DNA of 46,375 bases from Frankiaceae bacterium. Lineage in GTDB: Bacteria > Actinomycetota > Actinomycetes > JAFAQI01. The position numbers and the translations under genes are program-made. The notes below the pieces were generated by a model. That model was not told where the DNA came from. It saw nothing but the letters and a program-made list of their open reading frames with translations, and searched no databases. The stretch is from the NCBI GenBank assembly GCA_019239875.1, contig JAFAZI010000063.1, forward strand, positions 1 through 46,375. Direction: 5' to 3'. Shown here in pieces: positions 37,225 through 45,082 of this stretch (the stretch's first letter is position 1; every line of letters starts with the position of its first letter).

Positions 37225-37253
37225 GCGAGTGTTTCACATTTGCAAGCACTCGC
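37225..37253. promoter_or_regulatory. Inverted repeats abutting the acyl-CoA synthetase start
   Basis: GCGAGTG (37225–37231) and CACTCGC (37247–37253) are perfect 7-base arms around a 15-base spacer, ending 3 bases from the ATG. The right part, minus strand GCGAGTGCTTGC (37253–37242), also resembles the GCAAG-N2-CTTGC operators of TetR regulators of fatty acid genes, with one mismatch. No regulator gene is adjacent. Confidence 0.4.
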
Positions 37254-37270
37254 TTCAGCCAGCGATCGGA

Positions 37271-39430
37271 CTAGCCGCCGTGCTTCTTGGTGGGGCCACC
37301 GCTCGGGGTCGAGCTGGCTGACGGGGTGCGGCTCGGGTGCGGCTTGGCGGGTGACGACGGTGTCTTGGTCGGTCTGGACTGCGCAGACCGCGTCGGCGTG
37401 GGTCGCGTCGACGTCGGCGCAACCGGCGTGAAGGTCGGAGTCGCCGAGGGGGTTGCGCCCGGTGAGAGCAGGGCTCGGTAGTTGGTGTAGGTCTGCGCGA
37501 ACATGTGGGCCGGAATCGTGCCGCCGTACACCGGTGCACCCGCCGAGTCGCGGAGTTCCTTCGGCTTGTCGAAACCCATCCATACGGTGATGCACAGCGT
37601 GCGCGTGCAGCCGGTGAACCACGCGTCGCGGAAGTTGTCCGTCGTACCGGTCTTTCCGTACACCGGGAACGGCTGGCGGGCTGCGGTGCCGGTCCCGTAC
37701 TGCACGACCAGCCCCATCGCCGAGGTGACCTGGTCGGCGACCTGCGCCGGCATGACCCGGTTCCCATGCGGGTTGGCAGCCGCCTTGAACAGCTGCTGCC
37801 CAGGGATCCGGACCGACAGCACGCTGCGCACCTGATGGTGCACGCCGTGATTGAGGAAGGTGCCGTAGGCATTCGCCTCGGACAGCGGGCTGACCGGAAT
37901 GCCGAGCGCGTACGACGGGCAGATCACGTGCTTCTTCGTCCCGCAGGTCTTCCCCGAGTCGAGATGCCCGGTCTCGATGCCGGCTCTACGGGCGAGCTTG
38001 ACCACGCGATTCATGCCGACCTTGACCGCGAGCGGGGCGTACACCGTGTTGATCGAGTGCTCGAGTGCGGACTGCAAGGAGTAGTAGCCGGCACCACCCT
38101 CGGCGTTGCACGGGCGGTATCCCGGCGCGATCTGGATGCACTCCGGCCCGTAATGCGTCTCGGAGAGAGTGTGGCCGTGCTCCAGCGCTGCAGCGAGGGT
38201 GAACGGCTTGATCGTCGACCCCGAGGACCGGGAGATGTCTGCCTTCGGAGGGTCTGCGACGTCGAGGCCGTTCTCGACATAGCCACCGGGCTTGCGTTCA
38301 GTGATGGCCCGGAGATCACCGTTTCGCGGGTCCACCGCGACGATCGCCGCGTCGAGACCCTTCTGCTTGGGCAGCACCTGGTCCAGTGCCTCGGTGGCCG
38401 CCTGTTGGAGGTTCAGGTCGAGCGTCGTCTTGACCTGCATGCCGCCGGAGGCGAACAGCGTCGTGTCGCCGTAGTGCGAGATGCTCTGCGCCACGATGTC
38501 GCGAAACTCAGGCGCGATCGTCTCTGCCTCAGGCTGGGTCTTGGCAACGATCCGGGGCAGGTGCTTGCCATACGCACGGTCGGCCTGCGAACTGTTGATG
38601 TCGCCTGCGACGTACATCCGGTTGAGGACGTAGAGCTCGCGGACCCGAGCCTGTTTCGGGTCGTTGATCGGGTTCCACAGTGATGGCGCCGGAGCGATGC
38701 CGGCGAGCGTCGCGGCGCGAGCCAAGGCCAGCGAGTGTCGGCTCCGGCCGGTCTTCACGTTCAGTCCCAGCGAGGCGATCGGGACGCCGAAGTAGTACCG
38801 GCTTGCTGCCTCGACTCCAGCCGTCCCGTTGCCCAGGTAAAGCGTGTTGAGGTACCGGGTGAGGATCTGGTTCTTCGTCAGATGGTGCTCGAGCCGGATG
38901 GCGAGCGAGGCCTCCCGCAACTTTCGCAGTGCCGTCTGCTCGCTTCCGGTGTAGACGTTCTTGACGTACTGCTGCGTGATCGTCGAGCCGCCCTGCAGGC
39001 TGCCACCGGTGAGGTCGCGCCAACCCGCGCGGGCGATCGCGAGCAGGTCGACTCCGCTGTTCGAGTAGAAGTTCTTGTCCTCGGCGGCCACGATCGCCTG
39101 TCGCATCACGCGCGGGATCTGAGATCCGGGCACGGGGTCCTCGACCTGGGGTGAGCGGACCGTCGCGAACGGCTGGCCCGCCGAGTCGAGCAGCAGCACC
39201 GACTTCGGCGGCACCGGCCGGAAGTTGTAGTCCAGCGGTGCCGCCACCAACCCGGCACCGAAGGACGCCGTGCCGACCACAACCGCCAGCACCGCCCACC
39301 CCACGACTTGACGCCGGCGCCGGCGGGCCTGCGCGTTGCGGGTCTTGCGGGCGGCCACCGCAGCCGCAGCGCTGCGCCGGCCAAGCGGCGACCGGCCGGC
39401 AGGCGGCCGGTTCGACGGGGAGCCAGGCAC
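37271..39430 (-). CDS. Class A penicillin-binding protein (transglycosylase/transpeptidase)
   Basis: Bifunctional peptidoglycan polymerase of 719 residues. A basic cytoplasmic end and one membrane helix (about 42–66) precede the GT51 domain with catalytic Glu 117 (AAEDKNFYSNSGVD) and GGSTITQQYVKN at 147–158. The transpeptidase has SxxK S405-T-I-K408, SxN S459-I-N461 and KTGTT 593–597. Several Cys pairs (e.g. 431/441, 496/504) could form disulfides. The last 65 residues are a Thr/Pro/Ser-rich tail ending KKHGG. GTG start with AGGG 8 bases upstream; the gene is divergent from the sigma factor gene. Confidence 0.95.
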   Translation of the reverse strand: MPGSPSNRPPAGRSPLGRRSAAAAVAARKTRNAQARRRRRQVVGWAVLAVVVGTASFGAGLVAAPLDYNFRPVPPKSVLLLDSAGQPFATVRSPQVEDPVPGSQIPRVMRQAIVAAEDKNFYSNSGVDLLAIARAGWRDLTGGSLQGGSTITQQYVKNVYTGSEQTALRKLREASLAIRLEHHLTKNQILTRYLNTLYLGNGTAGVEAASRYYFGVPIASLGLNVKTGRSRHSLALARAATLAGIAPAPSLWNPINDPKQARVRELYVLNRMYVAGDINSSQADRAYGKHLPRIVAKTQPEAETIAPEFRDIVAQSISHYGDTTLFASGGMQVKTTLDLNLQQAATEALDQVLPKQKGLDAAIVAVDPRNGDLRAITERKPGGYVENGLDVADPPKADISRSSGSTIKPFTLAAALEHGHTLSETHYGPECIQIAPGYRPCNAEGGAGYYSLQSALEHSINTVYAPLAVKVGMNRVVKLARRAGIETGHLDSGKTCGTKKHVICPSYALGIPVSPLSEANAYGTFLNHGVHHQVRSVLSVRIPGQQLFKAAANPHGNRVMPAQVADQVTSAMGLVVQYGTGTAARQPFPVYGKTGTTDNFRDAWFTGCTRTLCITVWMGFDKPKELRDSAGAPVYGGTIPAHMFAQTYTNYRALLSPGATPSATPTFTPVAPTSTRPTPTRSAQSRPTKTPSSPAKPHPSRTPSASSTPSGGPTKKHGG

Positions 39431-39462
39431 CTTGTCGACCCTAACGCCCGGCCCGGGCTCCG

Positions 39463-39474
39463 GTGACTAGTCAC
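39463..39474. promoter_or_regulatory. Perfect 12-base palindrome between PBP and sigma factor genes
   Basis: GTGACTAGTCAC lies 33 bases upstream of the PBP start and 114 bases upstream of the preferred sigma-factor start. GTGA/TCAC arms recall sites of several actinobacterial regulators but the 4-base spacing is too short for Rex (6) and does not match the BldD 15-mer. Function unknown. Confidence 0.35.
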
Positions 39475-39587
39475 AAATGGCCCGAATTCGCCATGGTCGC
39501 GTCCGGTTCGTCCGGTGTGTCATGAGAGAGCCGCCTGTGACGCAGGTTCGACCGACCTGCCACACCCTTCGACCGGAGCCGGAGCCA

Positions 39588-40421
39588 ATGCAGACGTGCG
39601 CGCCACGCTCGGCCCGCCACCTCGTCGACCCCGACGGACTGGCGGCGTTGCGGCTTGCGGTGGCGATGGCCCGCGATCCGCAGAGCGGCACCGGCTTCGA
39701 GCGCATCGCATTCCGGTCCACTGGTCGCACACGGTCAACCGGCGCGATCGCGGCGGCCCCGCCGTTGGCGCCGGCACAGCCCGGTGCGCCCGCGATCGAG
39801 TCGACGGACAGCGCGAGCCCGCCACGCATCCCGCTCCCGTCCGAACCCGTCGAGCCCGTCGGCGACCAACGTGCCGTCATGGCGTTGGTCGAGGCAGCAC
39901 AGACGGGCGACGGTGAAGCCTTCGGCCAGCTCTACGACCGGTACGTCGACGTGGTCCACCGCTACATCGCGTACCGCGTGAACAACCACTCGCTCGCCGA
40001 AGACCTCACGAGCGAGACCTTCCTGCGCGCGCTGCGGCGGATCTCCTCCTACACCTGGCAGGGTCGCGACTTCGGCGCCTGGCTGGTGACGATCGCACGC
40101 AACCTGATCGCCGACCATTTCAAGTCCAGCCGCTACAAGCTCGAGATGGCGACGTCGGACCTCGTCGAGGCCGGCGCCGACCGACGTACCGAGGGTCCCG
40201 AGAACGAGGTGCTGACCGGCATCACGAACACGACGCTGCTCGAGGCGGTCAAGCAGCTGAACCCCGAGCAGCAGGAGTGCATCGTGCTCCGGTTCCTCCA
40301 AGGGATGTCGGTGGCGGAGACGGCGGCCATCCTCGGCAAGAACGAGAACGCCGTGAAGGCGCTGCAGTACCGAGCGGTCAAGACGCTCGGCCGGCTGCTC
40401 CCCCTCGAGCTGGTGGCCTGA
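39588..40421 (+). CDS. bldN: BldN-family ECF sigma factor
   Basis: RNA polymerase sigma factor of 277 residues. Region 2 (FGQLYDRYVDVVHRYIAYRV with ETFLRALRRISSYTWQGRDF) and region 4 (LNPEQQECIVLRFLQGMSVA) align closely with Streptomyces BldN, including the shared block GAWLVTIARNLIADHFKSSR. Before region 2 is a poorly conserved stretch of about 100 residues containing VDPDGLAALR, resembling the BldN pro-sequence. ATG 39588 is preferred because codons between 39477 and 39588 have low third-position GC and no good ribosome site; 39477 and 39522 remain possible. The stop overlaps the next gene (TGATG). Confidence 0.88.
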   Translation: MQTCAPRSARHLVDPDGLAALRLAVAMARDPQSGTGFERIAFRSTGRTRSTGAIAAAPPLAPAQPGAPAIESTDSASPPRIPLPSEPVEPVGDQRAVMALVEAAQTGDGEAFGQLYDRYVDVVHRYIAYRVNNHSLAEDLTSETFLRALRRISSYTWQGRDFGAWLVTIARNLIADHFKSSRYKLEMATSDLVEAGADRRTEGPENEVLTGITNTTLLEAVKQLNPEQQECIVLRFLQGMSVAETAAILGKNENAVKALQYRAVKTLGRLLPLELVA

Positions 40422-41509
40422 TGGGCGCGCGGATCAAGCCCGACGAGCAGTTCGCCCGCCTGCTCGAGGTGCACTCGTCGGTCGCGGCCGGCGAGGACGC
40501 CGCGATGGGCCAGCTGGCGAACCTCGCGAATGCGCTCCGGGCGGTCGGGCAGTCCGCCGCGATGCCCGCGCCAGATCCGGCCTTCCGCGCCGCGCTGCGG
40601 CAGCGGCTGGTCGCTGTCGCAACCGTGCAGGCGAGCGACGGAACGCTCGCCCGCAGTCCGGAGGCTCGTGGGGCGAGCGCCGCGCTGAGCTGGCGGGTGC
40701 AGAAGCGCATCGCTGCACTCGCGAGTGTCGCAACCCTTGGTACGTCGCTCGCCGGGGTTGGCGTGGCGGCGGCGAAGTCATTGCCCGGCGACCCGTTCTA
40801 CGGCGTCAAGCGCGCGAGCGAGGACGTCCAGCTCTGGGTCACACACGGCGACGCGGCCAAGGGACGCAAGCATCTCGAGTTCGCGCGAACCCGCCTCGCC
40901 GAGGCAGAGCAGCTCGACCCGAAGTCCTCGCATCTCGCCTCCACTTTGGCGGCGATGGACGCCGAGACCCGCGCCGGCTCGGCAGAGCTGATCTCGGCCT
41001 ACCAGTCGACACACTCGACGGCTCCGCTCGCCGACCTCGTGACCTTCAGCAGCCAGCAGCTGACCGACCTCAACCAGCTTGCCGACTCGCTGCCGGCCGT
41101 CGCGCAGGCCAGGGAGGCGCAGTCGGTCCAGGTCCTCACCGGTGTCGTCAAGCACGTCCACACCGTCGCGAAGGGCGTGTGCATCCTGTGCGGCGACGGC
41201 GGTGACAACGGGGTCCCGAACCCCGCGAAGTCGCCCTCGCCGAACCCGCAGCGCTCGGGGAATCCCACGCGACCGGGCGGCGGGAAGCCCTCGACCCGCG
41301 CGAGCAACCATCCGTCATCCGGGACGCCGACGCGCCCAGGATCTGGGACGAAGTCTGACTCGCCAAGGCCCACGAAGAGCTCGCCGGGCACTCTCCCGAT
41401 CTCGCCGGGGCCCATCATCAGCTCGATCTTGCACCCGAAGAAGACGCACTCGCCGCTTCCGGTCGTGTCCAGCCTGCTCGGCATCCTCGGCGGCAAGAAG
41501 AAGAAGTAG
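40421..41509 (+). CDS. RsbN-like anti-sigma factor candidate (DUF5667)
   Basis: Protein of 362 residues, co-translated with the BldN-like sigma factor (TGATG). Residues 1–90 are a cytoplasmic helical part (FARLLEVHSS, FRAALRQRL) that could bind sigma. A membrane helix lies at about 97–118, followed by LPGDPFYGVKRASEDVQLW, the DUF5667 signature, and a helical region. After residue about 245 comes a CILC motif and a long Ser/Pro/Thr-rich linker ending GGKKKK. In Streptomyces the gene next to bldN encodes RsbN, its membrane anti-sigma; this one is larger because of the tail. Confidence 0.75.
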   Translation: MGARIKPDEQFARLLEVHSSVAAGEDAAMGQLANLANALRAVGQSAAMPAPDPAFRAALRQRLVAVATVQASDGTLARSPEARGASAALSWRVQKRIAALASVATLGTSLAGVGVAAAKSLPGDPFYGVKRASEDVQLWVTHGDAAKGRKHLEFARTRLAEAEQLDPKSSHLASTLAAMDAETRAGSAELISAYQSTHSTAPLADLVTFSSQQLTDLNQLADSLPAVAQAREAQSVQVLTGVVKHVHTVAKGVCILCGDGGDNGVPNPAKSPSPNPQRSGNPTRPGGGKPSTRASNHPSSGTPTRPGSGTKSDSPRPTKSSPGTLPISPGPIISSILHPKKTHSPLPVVSSLLGILGGKKKK

Positions 41510-41636
41510 GCGCACTGCGCCATCCCGGTGAACTCCGGCAGCTAGGCGTCACCCCGTCTCGTCGCCGTCGTTTCGACCTGTGACCGCGCCGCCCTCCGCC
41601 ACGCTCAAGATGCGGTTCGCCACGGCCGATCAATTA

Positions 41637-41661
41637 GGCAGGTTTCTGCCGGTTCGACCGG
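41637..41661 (+). promoter_or_regulatory. Two adjacent inverted repeats before the LPFTG gene
   Basis: GGCAG-GTTT-CTGCC (41637–41650) is immediately followed by, and shares two bases with, CCGGT-TCG-ACCGG (41649–41661). They end 6 bases before the GGAGG ribosome site. They may be small leader hairpins or protein sites. The rest of the 170-base gap 41510–41679 shows no clear feature. Confidence 0.35.
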
Positions 41662-41679
41662 TCTTATGGAGGTTTGTGA

Positions 41680-43137
41680 ATGCCCAGGATCATGCCGCGC
41701 CGCGGTGCCGCCGCCACCGCGTTCATCATCGCCAGCACGACCTCGCTGGCGAGCTTGGCGTCGGCAGCTCCGGTCGCCGCAACGACTCATCAGCGCCACG
41801 CACCCGCGTACTACGCCGGTCAGGCGCAGGGCAACGTCCTCGGCATCAACATCAAGCTGCCCGTGAAGCTCGCCGGCCTGCCCAACCCGCTGGGGGTCAA
41901 CCTCATCCACCTCCAGGGCAAGGCAGTACACGACCCGCTCCACCTCGCGGGCCACACGCCGGCCGTCGCCCAATCGACCGCCAGCCTGATCACAGGCAGC
42001 CTCGCCAACACTTTGGCACGCACCCTGCACGTGACCCTGAACCGTACGGCGCATGTCGAGCTCGGCGGCGCCTCGCACCAGCAGAACTCGCTGCTCGACA
42101 TCCCGGCGAAGCCGGTCGCCGACCTGCAGGTGGGCGCGCTGCTCGCCGATCTCACCAAGTCGACCCAGGCGACCAGCTCGGGAGCTCACGGGGTGGTGGC
42201 GAACATCGGCACGGGCGACGACCTGCTCGGTGCCAAGACCGTCGCGAAGATCCAGGCTCTGCTCGACCAGGTCAACGCCGTCGGCACGGTCCAGGACACG
42301 ATCGACCAGATCCTGTCGACCCTGCAGGGCATCACGGGAAAGACCCCCGTCGTCGGCCAGACCGTCAAGTCCCTCAAGAAGACCGTCAACACCATCCTCG
42401 GCAAGGTCGACAACCTGGTCGCCCACCTCGGCACCACCCCCCTGGTGCAGATCAGCGTCCACGACACCGACCAGTCCGTCACCCCGTTCGGCAGCGGCGT
42501 CAGGTCGACGAGCAGCCTTGGCCTGGTCGACGTCGATGTGCTCGGCGGACTGCTGAAGATCAACGGCTTCCACAGCCAGGCCACGGCATTCGCCAATGGC
42601 AGGCCGGGCGGCGCGCGCACCGTCTCGACCGCCAGCAAGCCCCTGGTCTCGGTCAATGCCGCCGACGCGCTGTGCGCGCAGCTGTCGAGCAACGGAATCA
42701 GCCTCTGCAACGTCGACAACCTCGGTCTGCCGGCCGCGGTGACCAAGCAGCTCAACTCCTTGCTGAAGCAGCTGTCGACCGAGCTCAACCAGATCACCGC
42801 CCAGATCCTCGACGGTGTGCCGCTGGTCACCGAGACCGCCGGCAGCCAGCACGCCGCGGCGAACGGGCAGAGCGCAACTGCCGTTGCGCCGGCGTACAAC
42901 ATCTCCGTCGGCAAGCTGCTCACGGTCACGCTCGGCGCGGGGGTCTCGGCCTCGGCGGCAGCGATTCAGAAGGCACACAAGAACCACGTGGTGATCCTGC
43001 ACAACCCGGAGAACACCCCGCACAGCCTTCCGTTCACCGGACTCAACCTGGGTGAGCTCGCGGTGATCGCGCTCTCGCTGCTTGTCGTCGCCGCCGTCCT
43101 CCGACGGCGACTGATGACCTCAGGCAACGGCGGCTGA
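41680..43137 (+). CDS. LPFTG cell-wall-anchored surface protein
   Basis: Secreted protein of 485 residues. The N terminus is a signal peptide (basic MPRIMPRRG, hydrophobic core, ASA/APVA cleavage near residue 30). The C terminus has the full sortase signal: LPFTG at 450–454, a hydrophobic helix of about 20 residues, then RRRL. The body is rich in Leu, Val, Thr, Asn and Gln with few charges and one Cys pair (about 328 and 342); I recognise no domain. GGAGG lies 7 bases before the ATG. It follows the bldN–rsbN pair after 170 bases and is closed by a hairpin. No sortase gene is in the window. Confidence 0.85.
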   Translation: MPRIMPRRGAAATAFIIASTTSLASLASAAPVAATTHQRHAPAYYAGQAQGNVLGINIKLPVKLAGLPNPLGVNLIHLQGKAVHDPLHLAGHTPAVAQSTASLITGSLANTLARTLHVTLNRTAHVELGGASHQQNSLLDIPAKPVADLQVGALLADLTKSTQATSSGAHGVVANIGTGDDLLGAKTVAKIQALLDQVNAVGTVQDTIDQILSTLQGITGKTPVVGQTVKSLKKTVNTILGKVDNLVAHLGTTPLVQISVHDTDQSVTPFGSGVRSTSSLGLVDVDVLGGLLKINGFHSQATAFANGRPGGARTVSTASKPLVSVNAADALCAQLSSNGISLCNVDNLGLPAAVTKQLNSLLKQLSTELNQITAQILDGVPLVTETAGSQHAAANGQSATAVAPAYNISVGKLLTVTLGAGVSASAAAIQKAHKNHVVILHNPENTPHSLPFTGLNLGELAVIALSLLVVAAVLRRRLMTSGNGG

Positions 43138-43167
43138 GCGCAGGAACGAATCGTCCAAGCCTGCAGG

Positions 43168-43199
43168 GGCGTTGGCTAGGTCAGTGACCTGGCAGCGCC
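43168..43199 (+). terminator. Hairpin after the LPFTG gene
   Basis: The stem GGCGTT(g)GCTAGGTCA / TGACCTGGCAGCGCC has about 15 pairs with one bulged G, two G·T pairs and a one-base apex, beginning 31 bases after the stop. The inner AGGTCA-G-TGACCT (43178–43190) is a perfect palindrome. A short T-containing stretch follows. Terminator is likely; an operator for the next gene is possible. Confidence 0.5.
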
Positions 43200-43224
43200 C
43201 CTTCGGTTTCCCTAGGATCAACGG

Positions 43225-44127
43225 ATGGCGGCAAGATCGCGATCGCGTCGCAGCGCGGTGGAGGCCGGCCTCGCGTCAGCGGCCGTTGCCGAGGTCGAGG
43301 CGAGCCTCGCCGTCCCCGCCGACCCCAAGGCCGCCGCGTTCTTCGATGTCGACAACACGATCATGCAGGGCGCGTCCATCTACCACTTTGCGCGCGGGCT
43401 CGCCGCCAGGGACTTCTTCACGTGGCGTGACCTCGCGCAGTTCGCGTGGAAGCAGGTGGCGTTCCGGCTGAAGGGCGTCGAGGACCTCGGCCACATGGAG
43501 GAGGCGAAGCAAGCCGCTCTCGGGTTCGTGGCCGGGCACGAGGTCGAGGAGGTGGTCGGGCTCGGCGAGGAGATCTACGACGACCTGATGGCCGACAAGA
43601 TCTGGTCAGGCACTCGCGCCTTGGCGCAGCTGCATCTCGACACCGGGCAGCGAGTCTGGCTGGTGACCGCGGCACCGGCCGAGCTCGCGAACATCGTGGC
43701 CCGCCGGCTCGGACTGACCGGCGCCCTCGGCACGGTGTCGGAGATCGAGGACGGCGTCTACACCGGACGCCTGGTCGGCGAGCCGCTGCACGGTCCGGCG
43801 AAGGCCGAAGCGATCCTCGCGCTCGCCGACAAGGAAGGTCTCGACCTGTCGCTGTGCTCGGCGTACTCCGACTCCTCCAACGACCTGCCGATGCTCACCA
43901 CCGTCGGGCATCCGGTGGCCGTGAATCCAGACGCCAAGCTGAAGCGGATCGCTCGCGAGAACGGCTGGGACATCCGTGACTTCCGCACTGGTCGCAAGGC
44001 GGCACGGGTGGGCGTTCCGGCTGCCGCGGGGGCGGGCGCCGTCGCAGGCGGGATCGCAGTCGGGCTGGCCATGCACCGCAGTCGCAACCGTCCCATCGCC
44101 AGAGCCAAGCGAGTCTTCAAGCTCTGA
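43225..44127 (+). CDS. HAD-superfamily phosphatase, subfamily IB (SerB1-like)
   Basis: Protein of 300 residues. The catalytic Asp pair is DVDNT at 41–45 ([20 protein letters not shown]). [10 protein letters not shown] (motif II Thr) and [12 protein letters not shown] (motif IV) follow in order, with [22 protein letters not shown] typical of the subfamily. A hydrophobic Gly/Ala segment near residues 263–283 may be a membrane helix with a basic end. M. tuberculosis SerB1 (Rv0505c) is similar in place and type. The true substrate (phosphoserine or other) is not shown. ATG 43225 has AGGA 7 bases upstream. Confidence 0.85.
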   Translation: MAARSRSRRSAVEAGLASAAVAEVEASLAVPADPKAAAFFDVDNTIMQGASIYHFARGLAARDFFTWRDLAQFAWKQVAFRLKGVEDLGHMEEAKQAALGFVAGHEVEEVVGLGEEIYDDLMADKIWSGTRALAQLHLDTGQRVWLVTAAPAELANIVARRLGLTGALGTVSEIEDGVYTGRLVGEPLHGPAKAEAILALADKEGLDLSLCSAYSDSSNDLPMLTTVGHPVAVNPDAKLKRIARENGWDIRDFRTGRKAARVGVPAAAGAGAVAGGIAVGLAMHRSRNRPIARAKRVFKL

Positions 44128-44177
44128 GCCAGCTCGCCTGCGGTTTCATCTCGCCCGGCTTCGGGCAGGCGGATCTC

Positions 44178-45077
44178 ATGTCGCGGACGCGTAACCCTCT
44201 TGTCCACCTCGCCCGGCACGTGCCCCCACCGGCGGACGGCGCCCTCCAGATGGCCGCCGCGATCCTCGGCGACACAGCCGGGCTCGTCACCGGCGACGAC
44301 AACTTCGACGCATGGGACCCGGAGCACATTGCGCGAACGCTGCCCCTGCTCAACCCGTTGATGTCGGCGTACTTCCGGGCGGACGTGCGCGGCATCGAGA
44401 ACGTGCCCTCAACCGGACCCGCCCTGCTGGTCGGGAATCACTCGGGCGGGACGATGATCGTCGACACGTTCCTGTTCACCTTCGCCTTCTACGAGCACTT
44501 CGGGCCCGACCGCCGGTTCCACCAGCTGGCGCACGACATCGCGGCCCGCATCCCGGGACTGCGAAGGTTCGGGACGGTCGTGGCCTCGCACGAGAACGCC
44601 CAGCGAGCCTTCGGCATCGACGCACCGGTGCTGGTGTACCCGGGTGGTGACGTCGAGACGTTCCGCCCGTCGTGGCACTCCGACCAGATCGAGTTCGCCG
44701 GACGCAAAGGCTTTGTGCGCCTGGCACTCGAGCAAGGTGTGCCGATCGTGCCGGTGGTCTCGATCGGTGGGCAGGAGACGGCACTGTTTCTCACTAGGGC
44801 CGAGCGACTCGCCAGTGCTCTACGACTCGATCAGCTCGCCCGGATCAAGGTGCTGCCGATCTCGATCGGGCCACCGTTCGGCATCAACGTGCTCGACCTT
44901 CCCGGGCGGCTGCCGCTCCCCGCAAAGATCACGATCGAGGTCCTGCCACCGATCGACCTCGATGCGGAGTTCGGCTCACAGCCGGACATCGACGATGTGT
45001 ACGAGCACGTGACGTCGGTGATGCAGCGAGCGCTCGACCGGTTGGCCGACGAGCGAACGCTCCCGATCCTCGGCTGA
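44178..45077 (+). CDS. PlsC-like lysophospholipid acyltransferase family protein
   Basis: Acyltransferase of 299 residues. The catalytic motif appears as NHSGGTMIVD (87–96), in which His and Asp are 8 positions apart instead of the usual 5; this variant is seen in a subset of bacterial relatives. The glycerophosphate-site region is VYPGGDVETFRPSW at 153–166 and IVPVVSIGG follows. Acyl acceptor unknown; the family mostly acylates glycerophospholipids or neutral lipids. It starts 50 bases after the HAD gene on the same strand and ends 5 bases before the convergent PF10118 gene. Confidence 0.8.
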   Translation: MSRTRNPLVHLARHVPPPADGALQMAAAILGDTAGLVTGDDNFDAWDPEHIARTLPLLNPLMSAYFRADVRGIENVPSTGPALLVGNHSGGTMIVDTFLFTFAFYEHFGPDRRFHQLAHDIAARIPGLRRFGTVVASHENAQRAFGIDAPVLVYPGGDVETFRPSWHSDQIEFAGRKGFVRLALEQGVPIVPVVSIGGQETALFLTRAERLASALRLDQLARIKVLPISIGPPFGINVLDLPGRLPLPAKITIEVLPPIDLDAEFGSQPDIDDVYEHVTSVMQRALDRLADERTLPILG

Positions 45078-45082
45078 GCGGT

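Noticed and set aside
39463-39474. GTGACTAGTCAC as a Rex or BldD site
   Set aside because: GTGA and TCAC are only 4 bases apart (Rex needs 6) and the pattern does not fit the 15-base BldD motif.
39477-39587. Earlier start of the BldN-like sigma factor at 39477
   Set aside because: No ribosome site and many A/T third codon positions up to 39588; kept only as an alternative.
41580-43055. Alternative plus-strand frame of 491 codons over the LPFTG gene, and a 472-codon minus frame over the same stretch
   Set aside because: Both have shadow composition (Arg, Gln, Asp/His-rich), while the 41680 frame has a signal peptide, a ribosome site and a sortase motif.
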